A stretch of 64,000 nt of DNA from Ensifer adhaerens (GCA_900215285.1 OCMG01000004.1:2526001-2590000); one strand, 5' to 3'; shown: positions 1-9,504, counted from the stretch's first letter. Numbers and translations: made by a program. The notes: generated by a model from the letters alone, not told the origin.

Positions 1-400
1 TGTGGGAGAGGACGGAAAATCAGCATCTTAGCTTCAGCTAAGTGCTAGATTTTCCAGGTGAGGGGGTAGTTGGCGTGCGCCGACGGTTGCCGTCCGGACC
101 CCCTCTCTTGCAAAATCTAACACTTAGCCTGAGGCTAAGCGTTGATTTTGCTTTCTCCCCCACCAAGGGGGAGACTGGAGCCTGCCGCGCTCGCCTCCCT
201 CCACCTCTCCCCTTGTGGGAGAGGAAGCGATTTCAACATCTTAGCTTTAGCTAAGTGTTAGAAATCGCAGGCGAGGGGGCGGTCGAGTTTGCTTGTGGCA
301 ATCCTGAGGAGCCAGGGGTTCAGCCTCTCCCCTTGTGGGAGAGGACGGAAAATCAGCATCTTAGCTTCAGCTAAGTGTTAGAAATCGCAGGTGAGGGGAA
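1..400. repeat. Four hairpin repeat units (rhizobial intergenic mosaic repeat)
   Basis: Four units share an invariant inner stem CTTAGC/GCTAAG with a 4-5 base loop (27-42, 123-139, 240-255, 360-375). The outer arms differ: GGAAAATC/GATTTTCC (14-21/48-55), GCAAAATC/GATTTTGC (110-117/144-151), GCGATTTC/GAAATCGC (227-234/261-268). The arms pair within each of the first three units. Unit 4 joins the left arm of unit 1 (347-354) to the right arm of unit 3 (381-388), so its outer stem cannot form. Units 1, 3 and 4 are preceded by a CTCTCCCC/GGGGAGAG-type segment (unit 1 only in part, cut by the window edge) and followed by GTGAGGGG-like G-runs. No coding potential is visible. Confidence 0.85.
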
Positions 401-450
401 ACATTGGCCGGGAATTGTCACCATCGACGAATGAGTGAGAGCTTACATAC

Positions 451-1107
451 CTAATTGATGACCACCCCGACGCCGACCAGTTTATTCCGAATTTCTCGCA
501 GTTGATTTGCTTCAACTTGGTCAATTGCTCGGCGGCCCGTTCTGTATTTTTGCCATAGTTGGTTTGCCAAGTGGTAGGATGCTGCCTCGGGCAAATTTCC
601 ATCTCTATTGAGTTGCTCAATCAAGTCACTGTAACTGCGTCTGTCTATTCGAGCATATTTTGCCCTAGTGCGGCCGTCTATGTGTGGACTTGCTGCCTTT
701 TGTTCCAGTTGGTCGCGTATTGCGTTCCAATTATCTCGAATTTGTTCTCTTGTGTTCTCGATAGCGGGAGCTTCGTCTGTTTCTGTAGTTGATTTCTGCA
801 GATCTCCGACGCTCCCGCGGAGTTGTCCCAAGCTCTCAGCGGCAGCAGATATCTGCTCTTCAAGCTCCGAGAATTTTTGTCCAAATCCACCTAACCTATT
901 TTCCAGCTCGACAATGCCGTTGGAAGTTTGATTGAGATGCCGCTTTATCTCGTTGTTTGCAACCTGTAAGGCTGTTTCTATGTCCTTTACTTTGCCACCG
1001 AATATAATTCCGCCGATATAAACACCGCCGATGGCAGCTATCATCGTCAGAATTCCCGAAATCACAGTGCCTTGCGCTTCTGTGAGCGAACTCCACCAAC
1101 TATCCAT
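451..1107 (-). CDS. Membrane-anchored coiled-coil protein, function unknown
   Basis: I do not recognise this 218-residue protein. It has one hydrophobic segment at about residues 13-37 (GTVISGILTMIAAIGG and following), then a heptad-rich, probably coiled-coil region at about 40-115, then a charged, mostly helical C-terminal part. The layout suggests an inner-membrane anchor with a cytoplasmic or periplasmic coiled coil. Its composition is clearly more AT-rich than neighbouring genes, and it lies between a repeat cluster and the nrdJ terminator, which together suggest a recently acquired gene. The start is the ATG at 1107. It reads in the same direction as nrdJ but is separated from it by a strong terminator, so it probably has its own promoter. 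Confidence 0.6.
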   Translation of the reverse strand: MDSWWSSLTEAQGTVISGILTMIAAIGGVYIGGIIFGGKVKDIETALQVANNEIKRHLNQTSNGIVELENRLGGFGQKFSELEEQISAAAESLGQLRGSVGDLQKSTTETDEAPAIENTREQIRDNWNAIRDQLEQKAASPHIDGRTRAKYARIDRRSYSDLIEQLNRDGNLPEAASYHLANQLWQKYRTGRRAIDQVEANQLREIRNKLVGVGVVIN

Positions 1108-1124
1108 CTAATCCCCGTAATAAA

Positions 1125-1149
1125 ATAGGCGCGCAAATTGCGCGCCTAT
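1125..1149 (-). terminator. Intrinsic terminator of nrdJ
   Basis: This is a perfect inverted repeat with 12-base arms (ATAGGCGCGCAA / TTGCGCGCCTAT) around one central base. On the minus strand it is followed by TTTTATTA. It begins 26 bases after the nrdJ stop and separates nrdJ from the 218-residue gene. Confidence 0.85.
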
Positions 1150-1174
1150 ACAATTATAAGTGGATTTTCTGGTG

Positions 1175-4100
1175 TCAAGAGCACCCGCTCGTCGCGCCAC
1201 AAGTATCGCACTTCTCGCAGGTGCCATTCCGCACCATCGTGAAGTTCTGGCATTCGGAGCACATGTTGCCCGTGTAGCCCTGCATCATCGACTTCATGCG
1301 GCGGTCGGCTTCGATCTTCTTGGCGTCCGACTTGGCGGCGGCGGCATCGGCTGCGGCCTTGTCGGAGAAGAGGGCGGTGACTTCGGGGGTTACGACCTCT
1401 TCGGCGATTTCCTCGGCGAATTCGGTGGCGCGTTCCTCGTAGTCACGCTTGAAGCTGGTGGCGGGCTCTTCCGAGGCGACCGCTTCGATCTTGCGGGCGG
1501 CCGAGCCGGAGAAGGCCATGATGTTGGATGCGCGGGCGGTCGCAGGAGCCGCCGTTGCCGCACCCCGCGGCTCGGAGAGCGGCGCATGGCCGCCCGAGAC
1601 GAGGGTCGGCTTGTGGCCGCGGGTCCAGCCGGTCGAGATCAGGTTGGTCTTGCCCTCCTGGATGCCCTTGCCGAGCGCGGTGTTGCCGAAGTCGGACGTG
1701 TCGACATGGGCAAGATCGTTGCGGCCGAGATAGGAGACGGCGAGCTCGCGGAACACGTAGTCGAGGATGGAGGTCGCCGACTTGATCGCGTCATTGCCCT
1801 GAACCATGCCGGCCGGCTCGAACTTGGTGAAGGTGAAGGCCTCCACATATTCTTCCAGCGGCACGCCATATTGCAGGCCGAGCGAGATCGCGATGGCGAA
1901 GTTGTTCATCATCGCACGGAAGGCAGCGCCTTCCTTGTGCATGTCGATGAAGATTTCGCCGAGACGGCCGTCGCCGAATTCGCCGGTGCGCAGATAGACC
2001 TTGTGACCGCCGACGACGGCCTTCTGGGTGTAGCCCTGGCGGCGGTTCGGCAGCTTTTCGCGGTCGCGGATCACCTTCTCGATGACGCGCTCGACGATCT
2101 TCTCGGTGATCGTGACGGCCTGGGCGGCCTGCGGCTGCTGGATCAGGTCCTCCAGCGCATCCTCGTCGCTCTCGTCCTCGATCAGCGAGGCGTTGAGCGG
2201 CTGGGAGAGCTTGGAGCCGTCGCGGTAAAGCGCGTTGGCCTTGAGGCCGAGCTTCCAGGAGAGCATGTAGGCCGCGCCGCAATCCTCAACGGTTGCCTCG
2301 TTCGGCATGTTGATCGTCTTGGAGATCGCGCCCGAGATGAAGGGCTGGGCAGCCGCCATCATGCGGATGTGGCTTTCGACCGACAGGTAGCGTTTGCCGA
2401 TCTTGCCGCAGGGGTTGGCGCAATCGAAGACGGGCAGGTGCTCGTTCTTGAGGAACGGTGCGCCTTCCAGCGTCATCGCGCCGCAGACATGGACGTTGGC
2501 TGCTTCGATATCCTTCTTGGAGAAGCCGATATGTTCGAGCAGGTTGAAGCTCATGTCGGAGAGCTGGTCGTCGGTGACCTTCAGCGTGTCCTTCAGGAAG
2601 TCGGCGCCGAGCGTCCACTGGTTGAAGACGAACTTGATGTCGAAGGCAGACTTCAGCGCGCCGTTGACGGCCTCGATCTTCTCATCCGTGAAGCCCTTGG
2701 CGCGCAGCGTCGAGGGGTTGACGCCGGGCGCCTGATTCAGGTTGCCATGGCCCACCGCATAGGCGTCGATTTCGGCGATCTGGCTTTCGGAATAGCCGAG
2801 CGAGCGCAGCGCTTCGGGAACAGCAGCGTTGATGATCTTGAAATAGCCGCCGCCGGCGAGCTTCTTGAACTTCACGAGGGCGAAGTCGGGCTCGATGCCG
2901 GTCGTGTCGCAATCCATGACGAGGCCGATCGTGCCAGTGGGGGCAATGACCGAGACCTGGGCGTTGCGGTAGCCGTGCTTTTCGCCGAGCTCCAGCGCCT
3001 TGTCCCAGGCAGCGGTGGCATGGCTGATCAGGTCCGCATCCGGGCAATCGCCGTGGATCAGCGCAACCGGGTTGACCGAGAGGGCTTCATAGCCCGAGGT
3101 CTGGCCATGCGCGGCGCGGCGGTGGTTGCGGATGACGCGCAGCATGTTGTCGCGGTTCGGCGCATAGCCCGGGAAGGGGCCGAGTTCCGAGGCGATTTCG
3201 GCAGACGTCGCATAGGAGACGCCGGTCATGATGGCGGTCAGCGCACCCGCGATGGCGCGGCCTTCCGTCGAGTCATAGGGGATGCCCGACGACATCAGCA
3301 GGCCGCCGATATTGGCGTAGCCAAGGCCGAGCGTGCGGTATTCGTAGGAGAGTTCGGCAATGCGGCGCGACGGGAACTGCGCCATCATGACCGAGATTTC
3401 GAGGACGAGTGTCCAGAGGCGAACGGCATGCTCGTAGGAAGCAATGTCGATCCGCTTCGTGGCGGCGTCCTTGAACTGCATCAGGTTCAGCGAGGCCAGG
3501 TTGCAGGCCGTGTCGTCGAGGAACATGTATTCCGAGCACGGGTTCGAGGCCCGGATCGAGCCCGCGGCCGGCGAGGTGTGCCAGTCGTTCATCGTCGAGT
3601 TGAAGTGGATGCCCGGATCGGCAGAGGCCCATGCGGCATAGGAGACCTGTTCCCAAAGGGTGCGGGCCTTCAGCGTCTTGACAACCTTGCCGTCCTTGCG
3701 GGCGGTCAGGTTCCAGTCGCCATCGCTTTCCACGGCGCGCAGGAAGTCGTCCTTGACCGAGATTGAGTTGTTGGAGTTCTGGCCGGAGACGGTGAGATAG
3801 GCTTCCGAATCCCAGTCCGTGTCATAGGTCTTGAATTCGAGATCCTTGTAGCCCTGTTCGGCGAATTGGATGACGCGCTTGATGTAGTTTTCCGGAACGG
3901 AGGACTTCTTGGCGGCGCGGATTTCGCGCTTGAGCGCCGGGTTCTCGTTCGGGTCGAAGCAGGCGCCGTTCTCGGCCTCGCAATTGACGCAGGCCTTCAT
4001 GATCGCCTTGAGGTGCTTGGCGACGATCTTCGAGCCGGTCACAAGGGCGGCAACCTTCTGCTCTTCCTTGACCTTCCAGTTGATATATTCCTCGATATCC

Positions 4101-4963
4101 GGGTGGTCGATATCGACCACGACCATCTTGGCGGCGCGGCGCGTCGTGCCGCCCGACTTGATGGCGCCGGCTGCGCGGTCGCCGATCTTGAGGAAAGACA
4201 TGAGGCCGGAGGAACGGCCGCCGCCGGAGAGCTTTTCGCCCGAACCGCGGAGATTGGAGAAGTTGGAGCCGGTGCCGGAGCCGTACTTGAAGAGACGGGC
4301 TTCACGCACCCAAAGGTCCATGATGCCGCCTTCGTTGACCAGATCGTCCTCGACGGACTGGATGAAGCAGGCATGCGGCTGCGGATGTTCGTAAGCAGAC
4401 TTCGACTGCGTCAGCTTGCCGGTGAAGGGGTCGACATAGAAATGGCCCTGGCCGGGGCCGTCAATGCCATAGGCCCAGTGAAGACCCGTGTTGAACCACT
4501 GTGGGGAATTCGGGGCAACGCGCTGGGTTGCGAGCATGTAGGCAAGCTCGTCGCGGAAGGCCAGCGCATCTTCTTCAGAGGTGAAATACTTGCCCTTCCA
4601 GCCCCAATAGGTCCAGGTGCCGGCCAGACGATCGAAGACCTGACGCGCATCGGTCTCCGCGCCATAGCGCTCGCCCTCGGGCAGCGCCTTCAGCGCCTTT
4701 TCATCCGCCACCGAGCGCCACAGCCACGACGGAACATTGTTCTCCTCGACCTTCTTCAGGCGCGCAGGCACGCCGGCCTTGCGGAAATATTTCTGCGCCA
4801 GAACGTCGGTCGCGACTTGGCTGAACTGGGCCGGGACATCGATATCGGCCGCGCGGAAGACGATCGAGCCGTCGGGATTGCGGATTTCGCTGGTCGCCTG
4901 GCGGAAGGGAATTTCCGCATAGGCCGACTGACCTTCCTTGGTAAAACGACGTTCGATGCGCAT
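1175..4963 (-). CDS. nrdJ: Adenosylcobalamin-dependent (class II) ribonucleotide reductase
   Basis: Reduces ribonucleotides to deoxyribonucleotides using adenosylcobalamin, so it is oxygen-independent. The 1262-residue length is typical of the long alphaproteobacterial NrdJ. Visible motifs are [14 protein letters not shown] near residue 230, the substrate-site region [21 protein letters not shown] near 472-492 and [13 protein letters not shown] near 675. A Cys-rich tail ([12 protein letters not shown]) occupies roughly the last 28 residues and probably combines zinc binding with re-reduction of the active site. The start is the ATG at 4963. An NrdR box lies about 165 bp upstream and a terminator follows. 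A long open frame on the opposite strand (1160-3766) is a codon-bias shadow. In this window the enzyme is linked functionally to the cobalamin-ligand gene bluB. Confidence 0.96.
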   Translation of the reverse strand: MRIERRFTKEGQSAYAEIPFRQATSEIRNPDGSIVFRAADIDVPAQFSQVATDVLAQKYFRKAGVPARLKKVEENNVPSWLWRSVADEKALKALPEGERYGAETDARQVFDRLAGTWTYWGWKGKYFTSEEDALAFRDELAYMLATQRVAPNSPQWFNTGLHWAYGIDGPGQGHFYVDPFTGKLTQSKSAYEHPQPHACFIQSVEDDLVNEGGIMDLWVREARLFKYGSGTGSNFSNLRGSGEKLSGGGRSSGLMSFLKIGDRAAGAIKSGGTTRRAAKMVVVDIDHPDIEEYINWKVKEEQKVAALVTGSKIVAKHLKAIMKACVNCEAENGACFDPNENPALKREIRAAKKSSVPENYIKRVIQFAEQGYKDLEFKTYDTDWDSEAYLTVSGQNSNNSISVKDDFLRAVESDGDWNLTARKDGKVVKTLKARTLWEQVSYAAWASADPGIHFNSTMNDWHTSPAAGSIRASNPCSEYMFLDDTACNLASLNLMQFKDAATKRIDIASYEHAVRLWTLVLEISVMMAQFPSRRIAELSYEYRTLGLGYANIGGLLMSSGIPYDSTEGRAIAGALTAIMTGVSYATSAEIASELGPFPGYAPNRDNMLRVIRNHRRAAHGQTSGYEALSVNPVALIHGDCPDADLISHATAAWDKALELGEKHGYRNAQVSVIAPTGTIGLVMDCDTTGIEPDFALVKFKKLAGGGYFKIINAAVPEALRSLGYSESQIAEIDAYAVGHGNLNQAPGVNPSTLRAKGFTDEKIEAVNGALKSAFDIKFVFNQWTLGADFLKDTLKVTDDQLSDMSFNLLEHIGFSKKDIEAANVHVCGAMTLEGAPFLKNEHLPVFDCANPCGKIGKRYLSVESHIRMMAAAQPFISGAISKTINMPNEATVEDCGAAYMLSWKLGLKANALYRDGSKLSQPLNASLIEDESDEDALEDLIQQPQAAQAVTITEKIVERVIEKVIRDREKLPNRRQGYTQKAVVGGHKVYLRTGEFGDGRLGEIFIDMHKEGAAFRAMMNNFAIAISLGLQYGVPLEEYVEAFTFTKFEPAGMVQGNDAIKSATSILDYVFRELAVSYLGRNDLAHVDTSDFGNTALGKGIQEGKTNLISTGWTRGHKPTLVSGGHAPLSEPRGAATAAPATARASNIMAFSGSAARKIEAVASEEPATSFKRDYEERATEFAEEIAEEVVTPEVTALFSDKAAADAAAAKSDAKKIEADRRMKSMMQGYTGNMCSECQNFTMVRNGTCEKCDTCGATSGCS

Positions 4964-5127
4964 CTTGTCAGTCCTTTTCTGCCGCTGCCTGCCATCCTAA
5001 CCGCAGGCACGATTTTCCTGTTCCGGCTTCGCACCTTCAAAGCGCGCAGCCAGTCGCTCATTCCCTGTCAAGCGGGTGAGACTCTGTTGGTCCCGAACCC
5101 TTTATCTGGTGGTGAGGTTGGCTGTAA

Positions 5128-5143
5128 ACACTAAATATAGTGT
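5128..5143 (-). promoter_or_regulatory. NrdR box upstream of nrdJ
   Basis: ACACTAAATATAGTGT differs at one position from the established NrdR consensus acaCwAtATaTwGtgt and is nested in a longer imperfect palindrome (5121-5151). NrdR represses nrd genes when dATP is high. The usual second, helically phased box is not obvious on either side. The site sits about 165-180 bp upstream of the nrdJ start. Confidence 0.75.
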
Positions 5144-5159
5144 TAAACAGCTTTTTATT

Positions 5160-5889
5160 CCAGCCCCATTCCTATCGCTGCGGGCTGACGCAAGACATGG
5201 CTTTCCCCCTCGGGCCGATGCGGATCATCCGCATTCGGGCCTCTCAGAAAGCCCATCTTTTTGTGATTGAACCGACCTCGTGACCATTCGGTTCCGCCGC
5301 CGCCGCAACGTGAGGATCAATAGACTTTGTTTCGTGCGATTCGGTCAAGGGCTTGTTCACCATAGTGACGAGCCCCCTAGATGTTGTGGGTATCGCTGTG
5401 GAAACTGTGGATGACCGAAACAGGCAAGCAAAAACAGTCATTTGCAGGCGCGTGCTTGGAAGTCGCGACAGAAGCCTACGAGATTTTGAGGGTGTAAACT
5501 TGTGCTGCATGGCACAAAAACCACGAATTTCACGGAGGCGGCGCATTAAAATGCGGATAACGAAATTAAGGCCTTGCGCAATGCGGGTGAGCTTCTTCGT
5601 GAAGCCGGGAACTGGTATTGGCACCAATGTTTTCAGGAGCTTATGCCATCCAGTCCACGCTGTCGCGGCAAGCTCTCCATATCCTTGCCCTTGTCTCTGA
5701 TCTTGCAGGTCATTCCTGGACAGGCACATGGATTGTCGCCTCTTCCGCGGGGAGGGCGCGGCTGCGCGGAACCGGTTTTCATTTGCCGCAAGCAGGTCGC
5801 ATTCGACCTGTTTATGTCGCGCCGGCGCGCGGACCGTGTCACGCGGGCGAACGCGCCATCCGTGATGACAAACAAGCGAGGACTATCTG
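5160..5889. other. Long stretch without a convincing gene
   Basis: No frame here has convincing protein character except possibly the short one at 5244-5360. A near-perfect stem ATGCGGAT/ATCCGCAT lies at about 5218-5234. Two near-matches to the DnaA box occur: TGTGGATGA at 5406-5414 and TGCGGATAA at 5552-5560. It presumably contains the nrdJ promoter at its left end and the promoter of the gene at 5890 at its right end. Confidence 0.5.
5244..5360 (-). CDS. Possible 38-residue small protein
   Basis: A short frame begins with ATG at 5360, preceded by AGGGGG about 9 bases upstream. It encodes a polar peptide that starts MVNKPLTESHETKS and ends KRWAF. A hairpin-forming palindrome follows its stop. 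No family is recognised. It could equally be a chance frame in an intergenic region, and I include it because a plausible ribosome-binding site and a downstream hairpin coincide. Confidence 0.25.
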   Translation of the reverse strand: MNKPLTESHETKSIDPHVAAAAEPNGHEVGSITKRWAF

Positions 5890-6264
5890 ATGGGCTGTTT
5901 CGATTTTGCGCATGCGCTGCGTCGATATCTGGGAATTGGGGTTCTTGGCATGGCGTGTCTGGTTGCCGCCGACGCCGGGGCCCGGTCACCCATGGGACGG
6001 CTATCGTTGCCCAAGGCCTATATCGTTTCCTGCCTATGCAAGACGCCTGCTGAACATGCGCGTATTGCCCGGATTATCAGGTCAAGGGGCGGCACGATCC
6101 TGCATGACGATCGTAAACTGGGCGGCTTTGCCGTGTCTGTGGGGCGAAAGACCACATCCGCGCGGCTCGCGCGGGATCTCGGAAGCATTCCCGGCGTCAC
6201 CGGTGTTCAACCCGATCGCCCTGGCCGTCCCGCATCTGTTGACAACATGGCGCAGGCGAACTGA
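5890..6264 (+). CDS. Secreted inhibitor-I9-like (subtilisin-propeptide-like) small protein
   Basis: A 124-residue protein with an N-terminal signal-like segment (about residues 10-31, ending in ADAGA). One small domain follows. The pattern YIVSCLCKTP...HARIARIIRSRGG...LGGFAVSV...ARDLGSIPGVTGVQPDR matches the inhibitor I9/propeptide fold (a beta strand, a helix, then GGFAVxV and PGVxxVxPD). No protease domain follows, so it is a free-standing propeptide-like domain. Such proteins in fungi and some bacteria inhibit or chaperone subtilases. A trypsin-like secreted protease lies 1.7 kb downstream, but I9 domains normally act on subtilases, so a partnership is unproven. The ATG at 5890 is preceded by GAGG. 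Confidence 0.55.
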   Translation: MGCFDFAHALRRYLGIGVLGMACLVAADAGARSPMGRLSLPKAYIVSCLCKTPAEHARIARIIRSRGGTILHDDRKLGGFAVSVGRKTTSARLARDLGSIPGVTGVQPDRPGRPASVDNMAQAN

Positions 6265-6340
6265 ACAGCTTCTAGACGCGCTGAAGGGGCCAGTCTCCCC
6301 TCGGTGATATCTCGAGGCTATTGCATAATATCAAGCAAAT

Positions 6341-6373
6341 GCGTTTCCGGCGGCCACCAACCGCCGGAAACGC
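6341..6373 (-). terminator. Intrinsic terminator after the amino-acid binding protein gene
   Basis: Perfect 13-base stem GCGTTTCCGGCGG/CCGCCGGAAACGC with a 7-base loop, 10 bases past the stop of the gene at 6383-7486. On the minus strand it is followed by the moderately T-rich ATTTGCTTGATATT. Confidence 0.8.
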
Positions 6374-6382
6374 GCGGTGTCC

Positions 6383-7486
6383 TTACTCGGCGGCAACGAT
6401 CTTGCCGTCTTCCCACTTGTAGAGCGAGAAGCTCTTGGAGGTGAGGTCGCCGGTCTTGCCGTAGGTGAGCTTGCCGATGGCGGTCGAGACCGGCTCGCCG
6501 CTGTGCAGCGCCGTTGCGACGGCATCCGCGTCATCTGCCTTGCCGGCCTTTTCAATGCCGGCCTTCAGAACTTCCACGGCGGCATAGGCATTGAGCGTGA
6601 AAGCTTCGGCCGGAATGTTCTTGGCGGCCAGGGCGTCCATGGCGGTCTTGGCGTCCGGGCTCTTGGTGGCGTCGGAGGCATTGGTGAACAGTGTGCCGGC
6701 TGCAGCCTTCGTGCCGATCGACCAGAATTCGGTATTGGAGAGGCCGTCGCCGCCGATCAGCTGCGCATTGATCGAAAGATCGTGCAGCTGGCGCACCAGC
6801 AGGCCTCCCTCCGGATGGTAACCGCCGAAATAGATGACATCGATCTTCTCTGCCTTGATACGGGTGGTCAAGGCACTGAAATCCTTGTCGCCGGGTGTGA
6901 TGGCTTCGTCGAGAACTTCCTTCACGCCAGCCGCATTGAGCGTCGCCTTGAAGGCATCCGCCAGGCCCTTGCCGTATGCGCCCTTGTCATTGACGATGGC
7001 AATCCGCTTGTCCTTGAAATGGGAGAGCACATATTGGGCGGCGACTTCCGCCTGCTGATCGTCGCGACCGCAGGTGCGGAAGACGTTGGTGAGGTCGCGC
7101 TTGGTCAGGTCCGGGGCGGTTGCCGTCGGCGTAACCATGACGATGCCGTTGTCGGCCAGAACATCGGAGACGGGAATGGCGACGCCGGAGGTCACGGGGC
7201 CGACCACGAAGTGCACGCCTTCGCCGACCAGCTGGTTGGCGGCCGATACGCCCTGTTTCGGCTCGCCGCCATCATCTGCCAGCTTGAGGACGACCTTTTC
7301 GCCCAGGATGCCACCCTTCTTGTTGATCTCCTCGACGGCGACCTCCGCGCCGTTCTTCACCTGCTCGCCATAGGCGGCGACGGGGCCTGTCAGCGGCGCG
7401 ATGAGGCCGATGGTGATGTCGGCATGCGCCAGAGGCGCGAACGCAAGCGTGGCGACGAGCGTCGCGGTCAAAGTCTTCAATGTCAT
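6383..7486 (-). CDS. livK: Branched-chain amino-acid ABC transporter periplasmic binding protein
   Basis: A type I periplasmic binding protein of the LivJ/LivK family that captures leucine, isoleucine, valine or related amino acids for a LivHMGF permease. A signal peptide covers residues 1-22 (cut after LAHA). The mature protein opens with [21 protein letters not shown], the family signature, followed by the two-lobed Leu-binding fold over 345 residues. The ATG at 7486 has an AAGGAG ribosome-binding site. It stands alone, with no permease or ATPase genes beside it, and ends in a strong terminator. Its exact ligand cannot be read from the sequence. Confidence 0.9.
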   Translation of the reverse strand: MTLKTLTATLVATLAFAPLAHADITIGLIAPLTGPVAAYGEQVKNGAEVAVEEINKKGGILGEKVVLKLADDGGEPKQGVSAANQLVGEGVHFVVGPVTSGVAIPVSDVLADNGIVMVTPTATAPDLTKRDLTNVFRTCGRDDQQAEVAAQYVLSHFKDKRIAIVNDKGAYGKGLADAFKATLNAAGVKEVLDEAITPGDKDFSALTTRIKAEKIDVIYFGGYHPEGGLLVRQLHDLSINAQLIGGDGLSNTEFWSIGTKAAAGTLFTNASDATKSPDAKTAMDALAAKNIPAEAFTLNAYAAVEVLKAGIEKAGKADDADAVATALHSGEPVSTAIGKLTYGKTGDLTSKSFSLYKWEDGKIVAAE

Positions 7487-7932
7487 CGTTTTCTCCTTGG
7501 CGGGTTTTCAACCCTGCAGTGAAGCGCCGCACCCGCTCAAAGGATCGTTCATCGGCCCCGAGGCCGCGCCAAAAGACGATCGATGCGGATACGATCAGCG
7601 CTCACGCCGGCCATGTTTGGCTCGGCGACAGCACAGGAGATTTCTAGGAATTTTGCCAGGGAACTGCAAACGAAATCAGGGAGAATGCCGAAATTTTGGT
7701 CAAATGCTGCGAGAGGCGGCACCCTTGCGGTTTTTCAGGTGTGAACCATTCCAGAATTTGCGGGAGGACACACGATTTGCGTGCAACTCGACCTCTTGAC
7801 GTCGTGCCAACTTCCCGAAATCAATACCTCCGTCGGATCGGAGCGCCGATGGTTATGGGTGCATGCTCTCCAGACCGACGGCGCACGTTAACGTCTACCC
7901 CGTTGGAATCATGAACAGTCTGGAAGTTCTGC
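7487..7932. other. Divergent intergenic region, no feature recognised
   Basis: About 446 bases lie between two divergent starts. Apart from the ribosome-binding site of the binding-protein gene at its left end I see no gene, repeat or clear operator. Confidence 0.5.
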
Positions 7933-8808
7933 ATGAACTGCACCCTCCGTACGCTATCAACAGTCATTCTCGGTCTCCTGGCTTCCGGCCCCCCGAGCAT
8001 CGCCTGGTCCCAGAATCAGGCCTTCAAAGGGCCTGCCTGGAACGGCGGGCGCACGGCGCTCACAGAGGTGGAGAAACTCGGAGTCTATCTCTCTTTCGGC
8101 ACCATGACCTGCCATAAGCCCGCGTCGGACGGCAAGCCGGAACAGTATTTCCATGGCACGGGCCAGATCACGATCGCGAAGGACGTGGTCACCACTGCCG
8201 CGCACATCTTTATCAATCCGTTGACCTGCCAGCCCTACACGGCAGACTGGTCCTGCGAGTTCCGGATGGAAAGCGGTCGCTCCTACGCAATCAATATGGA
8301 GGAAAGCCGCTTTGGCACGTCGATGAAGCCTGAGGCCTGGAAAACCCAGAAGCCTGGCCGCTGCAAAACAGAGAAGTCCGAATTCGTGAAGAACGATTGG
8401 GCGGTCATCAAGTTGAAAACGGCTGTTCAGGACGCAACGCCATATTCCGTTTCAGCGATCGATTCGGCCTCCTATCGCGGGGGCGTCGTGACCGAGATCG
8501 CCGGTTACACCCAGGCCTACCTGAAGGACGGCAAAGAAACCCCGACCAAGGAACGATGTCACCTGGAGGGGAAGAGCCCTGTCGGTGGAACGCCTGCTCT
8601 CCCTCTTGTCTTGTCGAGCTGCGGCGGCGGGCCCGGCACATCCGGATCGGGCCTTTTCATGGGAGGCCAGGACGCAGAACCGGGTTCGTCCCAACTGGTC
8701 GCGGTATACCATGGTCCGTTGGTCGACCACGGAAAGCGGACCTCGATCTATGTGCCCGTTGCCGGTGACTTTCTGAAGCAGCTGAAAGAGGTTGCCGCCA
8801 AACGCTAG
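7933..8808 (+). CDS. Secreted trypsin-like serine protease
   Basis: A 291-residue protein with a signal peptide (about residues 1-26, ending SIAWSQ). It has the chymotrypsin-fold catalytic triad in order: His91 in VVTTAAHIF, Asp155 in KNDWAVIKL and Ser237 in GGGPGTSGSGLF. The fold is compatible with V8-like or trypsin-like peptidases. Cys residues at about 60, 99, 108, 144, 209 and 230 could form disulfides, consistent with periplasmic or extracellular location. No PDZ domain is present, so it is not a DegP-type enzyme. The substrate is unknown. A rhizobial repeat begins directly after the stop codon. Confidence 0.75.
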   Translation: MNCTLRTLSTVILGLLASGPPSIAWSQNQAFKGPAWNGGRTALTEVEKLGVYLSFGTMTCHKPASDGKPEQYFHGTGQITIAKDVVTTAAHIFINPLTCQPYTADWSCEFRMESGRSYAINMEESRFGTSMKPEAWKTQKPGRCKTEKSEFVKNDWAVIKLKTAVQDATPYSVSAIDSASYRGGVVTEIAGYTQAYLKDGKETPTKERCHLEGKSPVGGTPALPLVLSSCGGGPGTSGSGLFMGGQDAEPGSSQLVAVYHGPLVDHGKRTSIYVPVAGDFLKQLKEVAAKR

Positions 8809-8872
8809 AGCAATTCCAGAGAAAGTGGAGACCGGTTTTGTGTTAGGAATTGCGTAAAAACAAGCAGATAGA
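8809..8872. repeat. Rhizobial short interspersed repeat, copy 1
   Basis: The segment begins AGAGCAATTCCAGAGAAAG and contains ACCGGTTTTGTG and GGAATTGCGT. CAATTCC (8811-8817) and GGAATTG (8846-8852) form an inverted repeat. The same element recurs at 12252-12320. Both copies sit just after a stop codon, as is common for the RIME-like elements of rhizobia. Confidence 0.75.
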
Positions 8873-9006
8873 CCATTTGAGTATTTCTGTGAAACGCAGA
8901 AATGTTCCAGAGTGCCGCGCGCACTGCTAGACACGCGGCGCTCACATGCTTTGACACTTCGAACCTTGCCTTGCGAACTTCGGTTCCGATTTCGCGCCTT
9001 GATCGC

Positions 9007-9504
9007 TTAGCCCTTGTGGCCCTTTGCGATCGGCTCCTGGTAGGTGAAGCCCATGTCCCAGGGGAAGTAGATCCAGGTGTCCTGGCTGACTTCGGTGACA
9101 AAGGTGTCGATGGTCGGCACGCCCTTGGGCTTGGCGTAGACGCAGGCGAAATGCGCCTTGGGCAGCATGGCGCGGACTTCCAGCGCCGTCTTGCCGGTAT
9201 CGGTCAGGTCGTCGACGACGAGAACGCCGGCGCCATCTTCCGTGAGCAGGTCGCTGGCAATGCCCTTGAGGAGGTTCATGTCGCCCTGGTTCACATAGTC
9301 GTGGTAGGAGGCGATGCAGACCGTGTCGATAAGGCGGATGTTCAGTTCGCGCGAGATGATCGCCGCCGGCACCAGGCCGCCGCGCGTGATGCACACGATG
9401 GCGCGGAATTCCTGGCCGGACCCGGCCAGCCGCCAGGCGAGCGCGCGCGCGTCGCGATGAAACTGGTCCCAGGAGACGGGAAAGGCTTTTTCGGGCAGGG
9501 ACAT
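9007..9504 (-). CDS. gpt: Xanthine (guanine) phosphoribosyltransferase
   Basis: Salvages xanthine and guanine (and hypoxanthine weakly) to the nucleotides using PRPP. The 165-residue protein has the type I phosphoribosyltransferase PRPP loop [14 protein letters not shown] at about residues 92-105 and the substrate-side motif [10 protein letters not shown] near 39-48. The ATG at 9504 is preferred over an in-frame TTG at 9510 because GGAG lies 8 bases upstream of the ATG. It is separated from the upstream universal stress gene by a terminator. Confidence 0.93.
   Translation of the reverse strand: MSLPEKAFPVSWDQFHRDARALAWRLAGSGQEFRAIVCITRGGLVPAAIISRELNIRLIDTVCIASYHDYVNQGDMNLLKGIASDLLTEDGAGVLVVDDLTDTGKTALEVRAMLPKAHFACVYAKPKGVPTIDTFVTEVSQDTWIYFPWDMGFTYQEPIAKGHKG

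Noticed and set aside
42..254. 70-codon frame in the repeat cluster
   Set aside because: It is made of the hairpin repeats themselves and has no protein character.
1..400. Could the repeat cluster be a CRISPR array?
   Set aside because: Units differ in sequence and spacing, each is a long hairpin rather than a ~30-base repeat, and there are no cas genes.
1160..3766. 868-codon open frame antisense to nrdJ
   Set aside because: It lies wholly opposite a well-conserved gene, shows no recognisable domain, and is explained by GC-rich codon bias leaving few stops.
4964..5127. Cobalamin riboswitch in front of nrdJ
   Set aside because: No B12 box or other aptamer block is visible; the NrdR box is the only clear signal.
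5244..5729. 161-codon minus-strand frame between nrdJ and the I9-like gene
   Set aside because: Most of it has no protein-like composition; only its last 38 codons, with their own start and ribosome-binding site, deserve mention.
5165..5889. Chromosome replication origin
   Set aside because: Only two imperfect DnaA boxes, no AT-rich unwinding region, and none of the usual neighbours (hemE, repABC, dnaA).
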